Part shown: positions 25,769 to 33,315 of the stretch, piece after piece
How positions within the stretch are numbered: the stretch's first letter is position 1
How the letters are laid out: each line of letters begins with the position of its first letter
Source: an uncultured Collinsella sp.
Lineage (GTDB): Bacteria > Actinomycetota > Coriobacteriia > Coriobacteriales > Coriobacteriaceae
DNA length: 50,724 nt
Assembly: GCA_958403205.1 (NCBI GenBank)
Contig: CATXWM010000014.1
Span: 1-50,724 of the forward strand
Direction of reading: 5' to 3'
Notes under the pieces: model-generated
What the model was told of the DNA's origin: nothing
Databases searched by the model: none
The model's input: the letters and a program-made list of their open reading frames with translations, nothing else
Program-made: the position numbers and the translations under genes

Positions 25769-25926
25769 AAGAATCTCCTTTTCTTGGTGCTCGCGGCACC
25801 ATGTCGTGGGAGCAATCATTGCAATATTCTACAACGACCGCGCCATGTTGAGGTGGCGGGCCTCGGGATTACATCCTCGACACGAAATGTTGATACGGTA
25901 ACGTTCGCGAACGGCGATCGCGGCAT

Positions 25927-25956
25927 AAAAAACCCGCCGCATAAGCGACGGGTTTT
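25927..25956 (-). terminator. intrinsic terminator after the tRNA-Asn pair
   Basis: AACCCGTCGC and GCGGCGGGTT form a 10-bp stem with one mismatch around TTAT, followed on the minus strand by TTTTAT. It lies 6 nt past the second tRNA's CCA. Confidence 0.88.
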
Positions 25957-25962
25957 ACAACC

Positions 25963-26037
25963 TGGCTCCCCGGGTAGGACTCGAACCTACAACAGCGCGG
26001 TTAACAGCCGCGTGCTCTACCATTGAGCTACCGAGGA
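25963..26037 (-). tRNA. tRNA-Asn (anticodon GTT), copy 2
   Basis: 75 nt with CCA encoded. Acceptor stem TCCTCGG pairs with CCGGGGA (one T-G pair), discriminator G. D-arm GCTCAATGGTAGAGC, anticodon loop CTGTTAA with GTT, T-arm GTAGGTTCGAGTCCTAC. Identical to the copy at 26070-26144 and cotranscribed with it. Confidence 0.97.
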
Positions 26038-26069
26038 ATTTAAAGCCCAACAGAAAGGGCAGGAAATTC

Positions 26070-26144
26070 TGGCTCCCCGGGTAGGACTCGAACCTACAAC
26101 AGCGCGGTTAACAGCCGCGTGCTCTACCATTGAGCTACCGAGGA
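26070..26144 (-). tRNA. tRNA-Asn (anticodon GTT), copy 1
   Basis: Promoter-proximal copy, 75 nt including CCA, same sequence and fold as the one at 25963-26037. The 32-nt spacer between them is different from flanking DNA, so this is a tandem duplication of the tRNA alone. Confidence 0.97.
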
Positions 26145-26174
26145 ATAGGTGCGTGCTCTCAAGCAACGAAGTTT

Positions 26175-26202
26175 ATTATACGGACGAATCAGCTCAGGGC
26201 AA
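26175..26202 (-). promoter_or_regulatory. tRNA-Asn promoter
   Basis: Minus strand: -35 TTGCCC (26197-26202), 16-bp spacer, perfect -10 TATAAT (26175-26180). The expected start is about 23 nt upstream of the first tRNA. Confidence 0.85.
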
Positions 26203-26234
26203 GAACTTTTTTAAGAAATTTTCCGACCTAATCA

Positions 26235-26277
26235 TTGGGGACGTTCTTAAACGACTAGTCATTCAAGAACGTCCCCA
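26235..26277. repeat. 14-bp inverted repeat with GGGGACG core
   Basis: TTGGGGACGTTCTT and AAGAACGTCCCCAA form a perfect 14-bp stem around a 15-nt loop that contains CGACTAGTCATT. It lies between the tRNA promoter and the rpoD terminator. The half-site CATTGGGGACGT is shared with the palindrome at 5927-5954, pointing to a dispersed repeat family. Confidence 0.8.
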
Positions 26278-26287
26278 ACGACTACAT

Positions 26288-26322
26288 GAAAGCGCCCCCA
26301 AGCGGATGTGCTTGAGGGCGCC
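26288..26322 (-). terminator. intrinsic terminator of rpoD
   Basis: GGCGCCCTCAAGC pairs with GCTTGGGGGCGC around a 6-nt loop; a short T-run (TTTC) follows on the minus strand, 11 nt after the rpoD stop codon. It would end the whole rimP-to-rpoD chain. Confidence 0.8.
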
Positions 26323-26332
26323 TCTTGCTTGA

Positions 26333-27673
26333 CTAGCTTTCGATATAGTCCTTCAGCTTGCTGGAGCGACTGGGGTGGCGGAGCTTAGCCAGGGTCTTGG
26401 ACTCGATCTGACGGATGCGCTCGCGCGTGACGCCAAACTCGCGGCCGACTTCCTCGAGCGTACGGGGATGTCCGTCGACAAGGCCAAAGCGCAGCTCGAT
26501 AACCTTGCGCTCACGATCGGCAAGCGAGTCGAGCACCTGAGTGAGCTGCTCCTGCAGCATGGAGAAGCTGGCCGCATCGGGCGGAACGATAGCCTGGGAG
26601 TCCTCGATGAAGTCGCCCAGCTGGGAATCCTCTTCCTCGCCGATCGGGGTCTCGAGCGACACGGGCTCCTGCGAAATCTTCTGGATCTCGCGGACGCGGT
26701 CGGCACTCATGTCCATCTCGGCACCGATTTCCTCGGGAGTCGGGTCGCGACCCAGGTCCTGGAGGAGCTGGCGCTGCACGCGGACGAGCTTGTTGATGGT
26801 CTCGACCATGTGCACGGGAATACGGATGGTACGGGCCTGGTCGGCAATAGCGCGCGTAATGGCCTGACGGATCCACCACGTGGCGTACGTGGAGAACTTG
26901 AAGCCCTTCTGGTAGTCGAACTTCTCGACGGCGCGGATCAGACCGAGGTTGCCCTCCTGGATCAGATCCAGGAACAGCATGCCACGGCCGACATAGCGTT
27001 TGGCGATGGAGACGACCAGACGCAGGTTTGCGCTGATGAGCGCCTGCTTGGCCTCAAGACCAACGTTCTCAATACGCGTAAGACGACGCATCTCGGCGCG
27101 CGTGAGTTCAATCTCGCCTGCATCGGCAGCCTCGAGCTTCTCGGTAGCCTCGAGACCGGCCTCGATCTTCATGGCCAGATCGACCTCTTCAGATGCGGTC
27201 AGCAGGTCGACCTTACCGATCTCCTTGAGGTACATACGAACCGGGTCGCCGGTCAGCATCACCGTGGAGGCATCGATGCCGCGCACGCGCGAACGCGAAC
27301 GAGACGTGCGCACGGTGCGCTTCTTCTTGCTCTTGGAAGAGCCCATCTCGGCATCGGCCTGGCGGGCCATCTTAAGCTCGTGATCGTCGAGCGAGCCGGA
27401 ATCGTGCTCGTCATCGTCGAAATCGTCGGTATCGTTATCGTCATCGTCGACGTCCATCGGGGCGTCGTCGTTTCCGCTCGCGGAGATAATCTGGATGCCG
27501 CTGTTGCGCAGCGCGGAATACACCGCGTTGAGCTGCTCATCAGAGACATCGATATCCTTCAGGGCGACCTGAATCTCGTCCTCGGTTACCGAAGTCCTGT
27601 TTGAGCCGTTGCCCATGAGCTTAGCAACGTAGGATTCCAGCCCAGTACCCGTGCTCTCAGTCTTTTTTGGCAC
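26333..27673 (-). CDS. rpoD: RNA polymerase sigma factor RpoD (primary, sigma70)
   Basis: 446-residue principal sigma factor. An acidic N-terminal region (DVDDDDNDTDDFDDDEHDSG) and a Lys/Arg stretch (SKKKRTVRTSRSRSR) precede region 1.2, DPVRMYLKEIGKVDLLTASEE. Regions 2.1-2.4 read ANLRLVVSIAKRYVGRGM, LDLIQEGNLGLIRAVEKFDY and FSTYATWWIRQAITRAIADQ. Region 3 and region 4 (GVTRERIRQIESKTLAKLRH) are intact. GTG start with AAGGGAG 6 nt upstream. It follows dnaG by 110 nt, as in the classical macromolecular synthesis operon, and may also have its own promoter in that gap. Confidence 0.97.
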   Translation of the reverse strand: MPKKTESTGTGLESYVAKLMGNGSNRTSVTEDEIQVALKDIDVSDEQLNAVYSALRNSGIQIISASGNDDAPMDVDDDDNDTDDFDDDEHDSGSLDDHELKMARQADAEMGSSKSKKKRTVRTSRSRSRVRGIDASTVMLTGDPVRMYLKEIGKVDLLTASEEVDLAMKIEAGLEATEKLEAADAGEIELTRAEMRRLTRIENVGLEAKQALISANLRLVVSIAKRYVGRGMLFLDLIQEGNLGLIRAVEKFDYQKGFKFSTYATWWIRQAITRAIADQARTIRIPVHMVETINKLVRVQRQLLQDLGRDPTPEEIGAEMDMSADRVREIQKISQEPVSLETPIGEEEDSQLGDFIEDSQAIVPPDAASFSMLQEQLTQVLDSLADRERKVIELRFGLVDGHPRTLEEVGREFGVTRERIRQIESKTLAKLRHPSRSSKLKDYIES

Positions 27674-27705
27674 AGATTCTCCCTTCGTAGTCCACAGGAT
27701 TCAAT

Positions 27706-27714
27706 ACTTTAGCA
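27706..27714 (-). promoter_or_regulatory. possible internal promoter for rpoD (extended -10)
   Basis: Minus strand TGC-TAAAGT, -10 hexamer at 27706-27711, in the 110-nt dnaG-rpoD gap. No convincing -35 at 16-18 bp. An extra rpoD promoter would fit known dnaG-rpoD operons. Confidence 0.4.
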
Positions 27715-27783
27715 CACACAAAGACGTCTATACCCAAAATAAAGACAGGATATAGGCGAGAATACGCTGGTTGACCACAACAT

Positions 27784-29913
27784 CTAGGCCTGTTCGGTGC
27801 CTGCGGTCTCCAAACCGATCAAACGGAACGGGTCGGCCACGCCACCAATCGACTTTTGGAGCTCGCGCTGGCGCTGTGAATCTTGCACCGCCTGCATAGT
27901 CAGCACGCGACGGGCCTCATCGTCGAGTGAACGGTCCTGACGCAACTTGGCCTGCGCGGCTCGCATGCGACGTTTGATGGTGTAGAGCTCGAGCGTATCG
28001 AGCATAAAGACGATGTTCGTCTCGGTCGGGTGCTTACTCGTTGCCGAGATGCGCCCGGCGCTGACAAGCGATGCCGCCTCGGGACACACCGCGCGTGCCG
28101 CATCCATGCATGCCGCAGGATCGGTTCCCGGCGGCGTTGCCAGCACGGCCCACGCAATGGACTCGTGACGCGGGTCGACCCACTCGATAGAACAAATGCG
28201 ATCGGCATACGTGCGGAACAGATCGGGGTAGCTCGTGAGCATCGTCAGCAGCTCACGCTCCCCCGCCAGGGATTTCCGCTCCAGATCGGTCAAAACAATC
28301 GGCATCGACGGAGCTGCCGCCGCACTTAAGCTATCGGCAACGGGTGCCGCGCTTTCCATCCCCGCTGGCACATCGATTGGCGGCAGATCCTCGTCGACCT
28401 CCACCGGCGCTGCCCCATAGGCATCAAGCGGAACGTAGTCGTACGGGTCCTCCTCGACCGGTGCGGACACCGGCGGCGTCGCGCCCGCGGCCCAGGCACC
28501 GCGACCGGCACTGCGCGCACCGGCCGCACCGCCGCCCGAACTTCGTCCCTGCGAACCGCCCGCGCGCTCGGCTTGCGCGCGTTGACGCTCGTAGCTCTGC
28601 TCACGCCGGCGCTCGGCGTCCTCTCGCTTGGCGACATCGCGAAACACACGGCCGGAGCTCGCACGCACGGTCTCCAGGTCCAAACCCAGCAGATCGGCAA
28701 TCTGGATAAAGTACGTGTCGATCATATAACTGTCACGCAGCGGGTAGATGAGCGTCAGCGCGTCCTCGAGCGCTTTGGCGCGACCGCCCGGCGTGGTAAT
28801 GTCGCTCGACTCCTGCAGCGAACGATAGACAAAGTCCATGAGGGGCTCGGCCGCGTCAATGCGCGCCTGAAGTTCCTGGCCGCCATGCGCCGTGATGAAC
28901 TCCATGGGGTCGTTGCCGTCGGGAAGCACCACGCAACGAAGGTCCATCGAATCCTGCTCGATAAACTGAATCGCGCGACGGGCAGCCTTTTGACCGGCAG
29001 CGTCGCCATCGAACATATATACAATGCGCTTGGCAAAACGGGTGAGTGTCTTAACGTGATGTTCCGTCAGCGCTGTGCCCAGCGTGGCGACGACGTTTTT
29101 GATCCCTGCCTCCCAGCAGGCGATGCAGTCGGTATAGCCCTCCACCACAATGGCGGTATCCTGCGCGACGATAAACTCCTTGGCCCAGTTAAAGCCATAG
29201 AGGTTTCGTTTTTTATGAAACACACTCGTCTCGGCCGTGTTGAGGTACTTGGGCTGACCATCGCCCATGATGCGCCCGCCAAAGGCGATATTGTGACCCT
29301 GCTCATCAAAGATGGGAAACATCACGCGGTCGTAAAAGCGGTCCGCGAGCTGTCCGCGCCCGCGGCTCACGGCCACGTTGGCATCGATCATCTCCTGCGG
29401 GGTAAAGCCCGCCTGCGACAGGTGCGATACCAGCGCGTTGTGACCCGGCGCAAAGCCCAGGCAGTAGCGGCGACAGACATCTCCGCCCATGCCACGACTG
29501 GCAAAGTACTCGCGCGGACGGCTGTCCTTACCGCGCATAAGCATGGTGTGGTAGAACTGAGCCGTCTCGGCGCACAGGTCGTAGATGCGGGCACGCTTGG
29601 TGCCGCGATCGCGCTGCGCACCGGTATCGTGCAGTTCAATTCCCGCACGGTCGGCCAGGTAGCGGATCGACTCGGGAAAACTCAGGTTCTCGCGCTTCAT
29701 GATATAGGTAAAGACGTCGCCGCCCTCACCGCAGCCAAAGCAGTGCCACACCTGCGTGGCAGGAATAATGTGAAACGATGGGGTCTTTTCGCCATGAAAC
29801 GGGCAGCAGCCCCAAAACTCATGGCCGCGGGGCTTGAGCTCAACCGTTTCCTGCACGATGGCAACCAGGTCCGACGCCGCGCGTACCTGATCTTTTTCCT
29901 CATCACTAATCAC
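27784..29913 (-). CDS. dnaG: DNA primase
   Basis: Makes RNA primers at the replication fork; 709 aa. N-terminal CHC2 zinc finger: CCPFHGEKTPSFHIIP followed by WHCFGCGEGGDVFTY. The catalytic Toprim region has AIVVEGYTDCIACWEAG and YMFDGDAAGQKAARRAI. A long Ala/Gly/Arg-rich linker at about 435-545 (QSYERQRAQAERAGGSQGRS) separates the core from the C-terminal DnaB-binding region and makes the protein longer than E. coli DnaG. GTG start at 29913 with a Shine-Dalgarno (GGGGGTGAG); it overlaps the ribF stop by 8 bp, showing cotranscription with the upstream ribosome/translation genes. Confidence 0.96.
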   Translation of the reverse strand: MISDEEKDQVRAASDLVAIVQETVELKPRGHEFWGCCPFHGEKTPSFHIIPATQVWHCFGCGEGGDVFTYIMKRENLSFPESIRYLADRAGIELHDTGAQRDRGTKRARIYDLCAETAQFYHTMLMRGKDSRPREYFASRGMGGDVCRRYCLGFAPGHNALVSHLSQAGFTPQEMIDANVAVSRGRGQLADRFYDRVMFPIFDEQGHNIAFGGRIMGDGQPKYLNTAETSVFHKKRNLYGFNWAKEFIVAQDTAIVVEGYTDCIACWEAGIKNVVATLGTALTEHHVKTLTRFAKRIVYMFDGDAAGQKAARRAIQFIEQDSMDLRCVVLPDGNDPMEFITAHGGQELQARIDAAEPLMDFVYRSLQESSDITTPGGRAKALEDALTLIYPLRDSYMIDTYFIQIADLLGLDLETVRASSGRVFRDVAKREDAERRREQSYERQRAQAERAGGSQGRSSGGGAAGARSAGRGAWAAGATPPVSAPVEEDPYDYVPLDAYGAAPVEVDEDLPPIDVPAGMESAAPVADSLSAAAAPSMPIVLTDLERKSLAGERELLTMLTSYPDLFRTYADRICSIEWVDPRHESIAWAVLATPPGTDPAACMDAARAVCPEAASLVSAGRISATSKHPTETNIVFMLDTLELYTIKRRMRAAQAKLRQDRSLDDEARRVLTMQAVQDSQRQRELQKSIGGVADPFRLIGLETAGTEQA

Positions 29914-30913
29914 GGATACTCACCCCCTGCTCACCCAAGTTATGACGGATATCGTCGATATTACCCTCGACGGTCGCGATAAGCTCGTCCAGGGAATCGA
30001 ACACGCGAGACGGACGCAGCCAGCGCGTAAACGCCAGCGACACCGAGGCGCCATACAAGTCGCCCGCATAGCCGATCAAGTTGGCCTCGAGATGCGCCGA
30101 GGCGGCATCATCAGCATAGGTCGGCGGCAGCCCCACGTTGACGGCAGCAGGCCATACGGTATCGTCGACCAGCACCAGACCCTCATAGACGCCATCGGCA
30201 GGCACTTGGATGCCGTCGGGCACCTGGATGTTTGCCGTGGGAAAGCCCATGTCGGAACCCTCGTGACGGCCAGCCGCCACAACGCCGCGCAGCATATAGG
30301 GACGACCGAGAAGCTCGGCGGCCAGCTCCACATGGCCCTGACCCAGCTCATGGCGGATACGCGTGGCGCAGATGGTCTGCCCGTTAACACAGAGCAAGTC
30401 GTGACCGTAAACGTCAACCCCATGCTCAGTACCCCAGGCGCGCATCTCGGCAACGCCCGAAGCGCCGCCGCGGCCGAGCCTAAAGTCGCTGCCTACACGA
30501 ATGGAGCGAATGTCGATAACGCGCGACAACAGCGCCAGAAATCCGACATGGTCGAGTGCCGCCACGGCGGGCGTAAAGGGAACGGCCAGCACCGCATCGA
30601 CCCCGGTTTGAGCCAGGGCATGCAGGCGGTCGGCCGTCGTCATCAATTTTTGGGCGGGCAACGGACTCACCACGACGTCCGGATCAGGATCGAAGGTGAC
30701 CACGACCGCTTTGCTGCCGTGATCATGTGCATCGCGAATAACCGCATCGATCAACTCTTGGTGCCCACGATGTACGCCATCGAACACGCCAATGGCGATC
30801 GACGAGGCACCCAAGAACTCGCACCCATCAAATGCATCGGCAGAAACGATACGGGCCTCATCCAACTCACCCGCGAAAAAGATACGCGCGAGCTCGTGGG
30901 GCGTCAGCATCAT
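29906..30913 (-). CDS. ribF: bifunctional riboflavin kinase/FAD synthetase
   Basis: Converts riboflavin to FMN and then FAD; 335 aa. The N-terminal FAD synthetase domain opens with SIAIGVFDGVHRGHQELI (HxGH-type nucleotidyltransferase) and continues VVVTFDPDPDVVVSPLPAQK. The C-terminal flavokinase domain has GVVAAGRHEGSDMGFPTANI and VYEGLVLVD. It overlaps truB by 4 bp (ATGA) and dnaG by 8 bp. truB-ribF is a standard pairing; the direct link to dnaG is less usual. Confidence 0.96.
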   Translation of the reverse strand: MMLTPHELARIFFAGELDEARIVSADAFDGCEFLGASSIAIGVFDGVHRGHQELIDAVIRDAHDHGSKAVVVTFDPDPDVVVSPLPAQKLMTTADRLHALAQTGVDAVLAVPFTPAVAALDHVGFLALLSRVIDIRSIRVGSDFRLGRGGASGVAEMRAWGTEHGVDVYGHDLLCVNGQTICATRIRHELGQGHVELAAELLGRPYMLRGVVAAGRHEGSDMGFPTANIQVPDGIQVPADGVYEGLVLVDDTVWPAAVNVGLPPTYADDAASAHLEANLIGYAGDLYGASVSLAFTRWLRPSRVFDSLDELIATVEGNIDDIRHNLGEQGVSIRD

Positions 30914-31842
30914 CGAACACCGCCGATCGCCTGCGGAAAGACGTGCTCCATCACAAAGCGGCCGCCCTCGATACGAGCAAGCGCCTTCAATCCCCCATCG
31001 AGTACGAGCGCGAACGGCGCCTTCGCCGTATCGAAGTCCGCAAGCGCGCGTTCAACGGGAATGCGGCGGCCACAAAGCAGGTCGTCTGCAAGATTACCCG
31101 ACAAATCGACACGCGTGGCACCTAGGGCGGCGATGGGATCCAGAGCGAAACCGGCAGCGGTCTCGGCAGAGAGCTCCTCTACCGCATGACAGGCGCCAAT
31201 GGAAACCACGCCGGAGGCCGTACGGCGCAGCGCGGAAATATGTGCAGCGCTATCGCAGGCACGACCCAGATCGCGAGCGAGCGCGCGAATGTAGGTGCCT
31301 TTGCTTACCGAAAACGCCACGGTCCAAACACACGTATCGCCCTCGCCGCTCACGGCGATCAGGTCGGCGGCATAGACCTCGACGAGGCGCGGGGGCAACT
31401 CAACCGCATTGCCCTCGCGAGCACTCTTATAGGCGCGAACGCCATTGACCGAGATGGCCGAAAACGCTGGCGGCACCTGCATCTGCGGGCCAAGCATAGC
31501 GGCCAGCTGCTCACGGGCGTAAGCGAGATCGCGCAGCTCGGGGGCAACGGGCACCGTGCGGACGGCCTCGCCCTCCGCGTCATCGGTATTGGTCTCGACA
31601 CCAAACGAAATGTCGGCAACATAACTTTTGGTATCGAGGGTTAGCATGCCCAGCAGACGGGTCGCCTGGCCCACGCCCACCACCATGACACCCGAGGCCA
31701 TGGGGTCGAGCGTACCGGCATGGCCGATGCGTCGCTCATGGAGGGCGCGTCGGCACTGCGATACCACGTCGTGGGACGTGCAGCCCACCGGCTTATCGAC
31801 GGCGAGCAGCATATTCAATTGAGAAGGCGTACGACGAGCCAT
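30910..31842 (-). CDS. truB: tRNA pseudouridine(55) synthase TruB
   Basis: Makes pseudouridine 55 in the T-loop of tRNAs; 310 aa. The N-terminal LLAVDKPVGCTSHDVVSQCR and the catalytic-Asp motif GHAGTLDPMASGVMVVGVGQ are diagnostic, followed by KSYVADISFGVETNTDDAEG and, later, VSKGTYIRALARDLG. ATG 31842 with GGATGG upstream, 15 nt after nrnA. It has a C-terminal PUA-like extension. Part of the rimP-to-rpoD chain. Confidence 0.96.
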   Translation of the reverse strand: MARRTPSQLNMLLAVDKPVGCTSHDVVSQCRRALHERRIGHAGTLDPMASGVMVVGVGQATRLLGMLTLDTKSYVADISFGVETNTDDAEGEAVRTVPVAPELRDLAYAREQLAAMLGPQMQVPPAFSAISVNGVRAYKSAREGNAVELPPRLVEVYAADLIAVSGEGDTCVWTVAFSVSKGTYIRALARDLGRACDSAAHISALRRTASGVVSIGACHAVEELSAETAAGFALDPIAALGATRVDLSGNLADDLLCGRRIPVERALADFDTAKAPFALVLDGGLKALARIEGGRFVMEHVFPQAIGGVR

Positions 31843-31857
31843 GTACCATCCAAAATG

Positions 31858-32901
31858 TTAGAGCTCGACGGTCACCGAAGCGGGATCCTCCCCCACCAGC
31901 TCGGCCAGCATGGGAAGTGCCACGGCGAGCGTCTCGCGAATCGTTCCGTTGTTGGAAAAGCCGGCGGCGGCATGATGCCCGCCACCGCCAAAGTTGGCAG
32001 CGATCTCGGACACATCGAGGTCACCCTTGGAGCGCAGGTTACCGCGTACCTTGGTATCGCCCTCAATGCCCTTTAGGAACAGGCAAACCTCCACACCCAT
32101 CACCGAGCGCACCACATCGACCAGACCGTCGCACTCGTCCGAAGTGACGCCGCAGGCCTCGAGGTCGCTCTGGTACGCATAACTATATGCCACGCGACCG
32201 TGCGCCACGGTCTTGATGCGGCCCATAACGATGGACTTGAGATGCAAGAACTCCACGCGCATGCTCTGGTAGACCTCGAGCGCAACACGCGCGGGATCGG
32301 CACCGTGCGCGACCAGGCGCGAGGCGGCATGGAACGCAGCGGCATCGGCGTTTTGGTACTGAAACCGACCGGTATCGGTCACCAGGCCGCACAGCAGGCA
32401 GGTCGCGACACCATCGCGAGCCACAATGCCGCAATTGTCCAAAAAGCGGTCGATGATCATGGCGCAGGCTGCGGCGCCGACGCACCTCAGGCTCAGCTCG
32501 GCAAATTCCTCGCGCGCCGGATGGTGATCGAAGCACACCACATGCGATGAGCGGCGGAGCACCTCGGCTGAGTTGTTCAGACGCTCGACAACCGGCACGT
32601 CCACCGAGATGAACAGGTCCGGATTGCCGGTATACGCAGATGCCGGCACCAGACGGTCGGCGCCCTCCATAAAGCGGTAGATGCGCGGAACCGGGTCATC
32701 GTCTGCCAGCAGCAAGACAATGTCCTTGTTGGGGAAAAACTTCATAAGCGATAAGCCCAGACCCAGCACGGAGCCCAGGGCGTCACCATCGGGAGACGTA
32801 TGTCCCGAAATCGCAATGGAGGACGCACCCTCGATGAGCTCGAGGATGCGTCGCTGAATATCTGCAGACTCGCACGATGCGAGGTCGGCGGAATTACTCA
32901 T
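31858..32901 (-). CDS. nrnA: DHH/DHHA1 phosphoesterase, NrnA-like (oligoribonuclease/pAp phosphatase)
   Basis: 347 residues; hydrolyses short oligoribonucleotides and/or 3'-phosphoadenosine 5'-phosphate in related proteins. DHH domain: ISGHTSPDGDALGSVLGLGL supplies metal-binding His/Asp, and VVCFDHHPARE is the DHH signature. The DHHA1 domain carries GGGHHAAAGFSNN. The rbfA-nrnA-truB order supports the NrnA assignment over other DHH enzymes. It overlaps rbfA by 8 bp. Substrate preference (nanoRNA or pAp) cannot be seen in the sequence. Confidence 0.92.
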   Translation of the reverse strand: MSNSADLASCESADIQRRILELIEGASSIAISGHTSPDGDALGSVLGLGLSLMKFFPNKDIVLLLADDDPVPRIYRFMEGADRLVPASAYTGNPDLFISVDVPVVERLNNSAEVLRRSSHVVCFDHHPAREEFAELSLRCVGAAACAMIIDRFLDNCGIVARDGVATCLLCGLVTDTGRFQYQNADAAAFHAASRLVAHGADPARVALEVYQSMRVEFLHLKSIVMGRIKTVAHGRVAYSYAYQSDLEACGVTSDECDGLVDVVRSVMGVEVCLFLKGIEGDTKVRGNLRSKGDLDVSEIAANFGGGGHHAAAGFSNNGTIRETLAVALPMLAELVGEDPASVTVEL

Positions 32902-33304
32902 CTAAAGCTGCCTCCTGGGCGGCATCCGCTATTGGATAGCCGTCCTCGTCCTTTTCGATCGCAAGCGTGGCGGGAACGTTTTCCAGCGCACGCGTGATGC
33001 GCTCGGCCTCATCGGTCGAGCGATCGATGCGGAAATCGAGCTCGGGCGTGACGCGCCAATCGAGCGAGCGGGCCAACAGGCTACGGATGCGGCCCTTGGC
33101 GCTGGCGAGCGCCTCCATGACCTCGTCGTAGCGGCTCGCGTCGCACGACACGTACACGCGCGCGAACGAGCGGTCCACCGCGACCTCGACCGCGGTCAGG
33201 GTGACCAGGTCGAGACGCGGATCGGAAACCTCAAAGAGCAGGATATAACCGAGCTTCTCGCGAAGCTGCTCGCCCAGACGGCGGGTTGCCTGCGTTTGCT
33301 TCAT
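32894..33304 (-). CDS. rbfA: 30S ribosome-binding factor RbfA
   Basis: 136-residue KH-like factor for late 30S maturation. Family blocks: TRRLGEQLREKLGYILLFEV, DPRLDLVTLTAVEVAVDRSF and ARVYVSCDASRYDEVMEALA, then LDFRIDRSTDEAERI. ATG 33304 with GGGGG upstream. It lies 11 nt after infB and overlaps nrnA, matching the usual infB-rbfA-nrnA-truB order. Confidence 0.95.
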   Translation of the reverse strand: MKQTQATRRLGEQLREKLGYILLFEVSDPRLDLVTLTAVEVAVDRSFARVYVSCDASRYDEVMEALASAKGRIRSLLARSLDWRVTPELDFRIDRSTDEAERITRALENVPATLAIEKDEDGYPIADAAQEAALDE

Positions 33305-33315
33305 AGCGCTACCCC

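Noticed and set aside
25902..25913. Palindrome CGTTCGCGAACG as an operator for the Asp23-like gene.
   Set aside because: It is about 135 bp upstream of the start, beside the tRNA terminator, and fits no regulator I can name; short GC palindromes are frequent by chance here.
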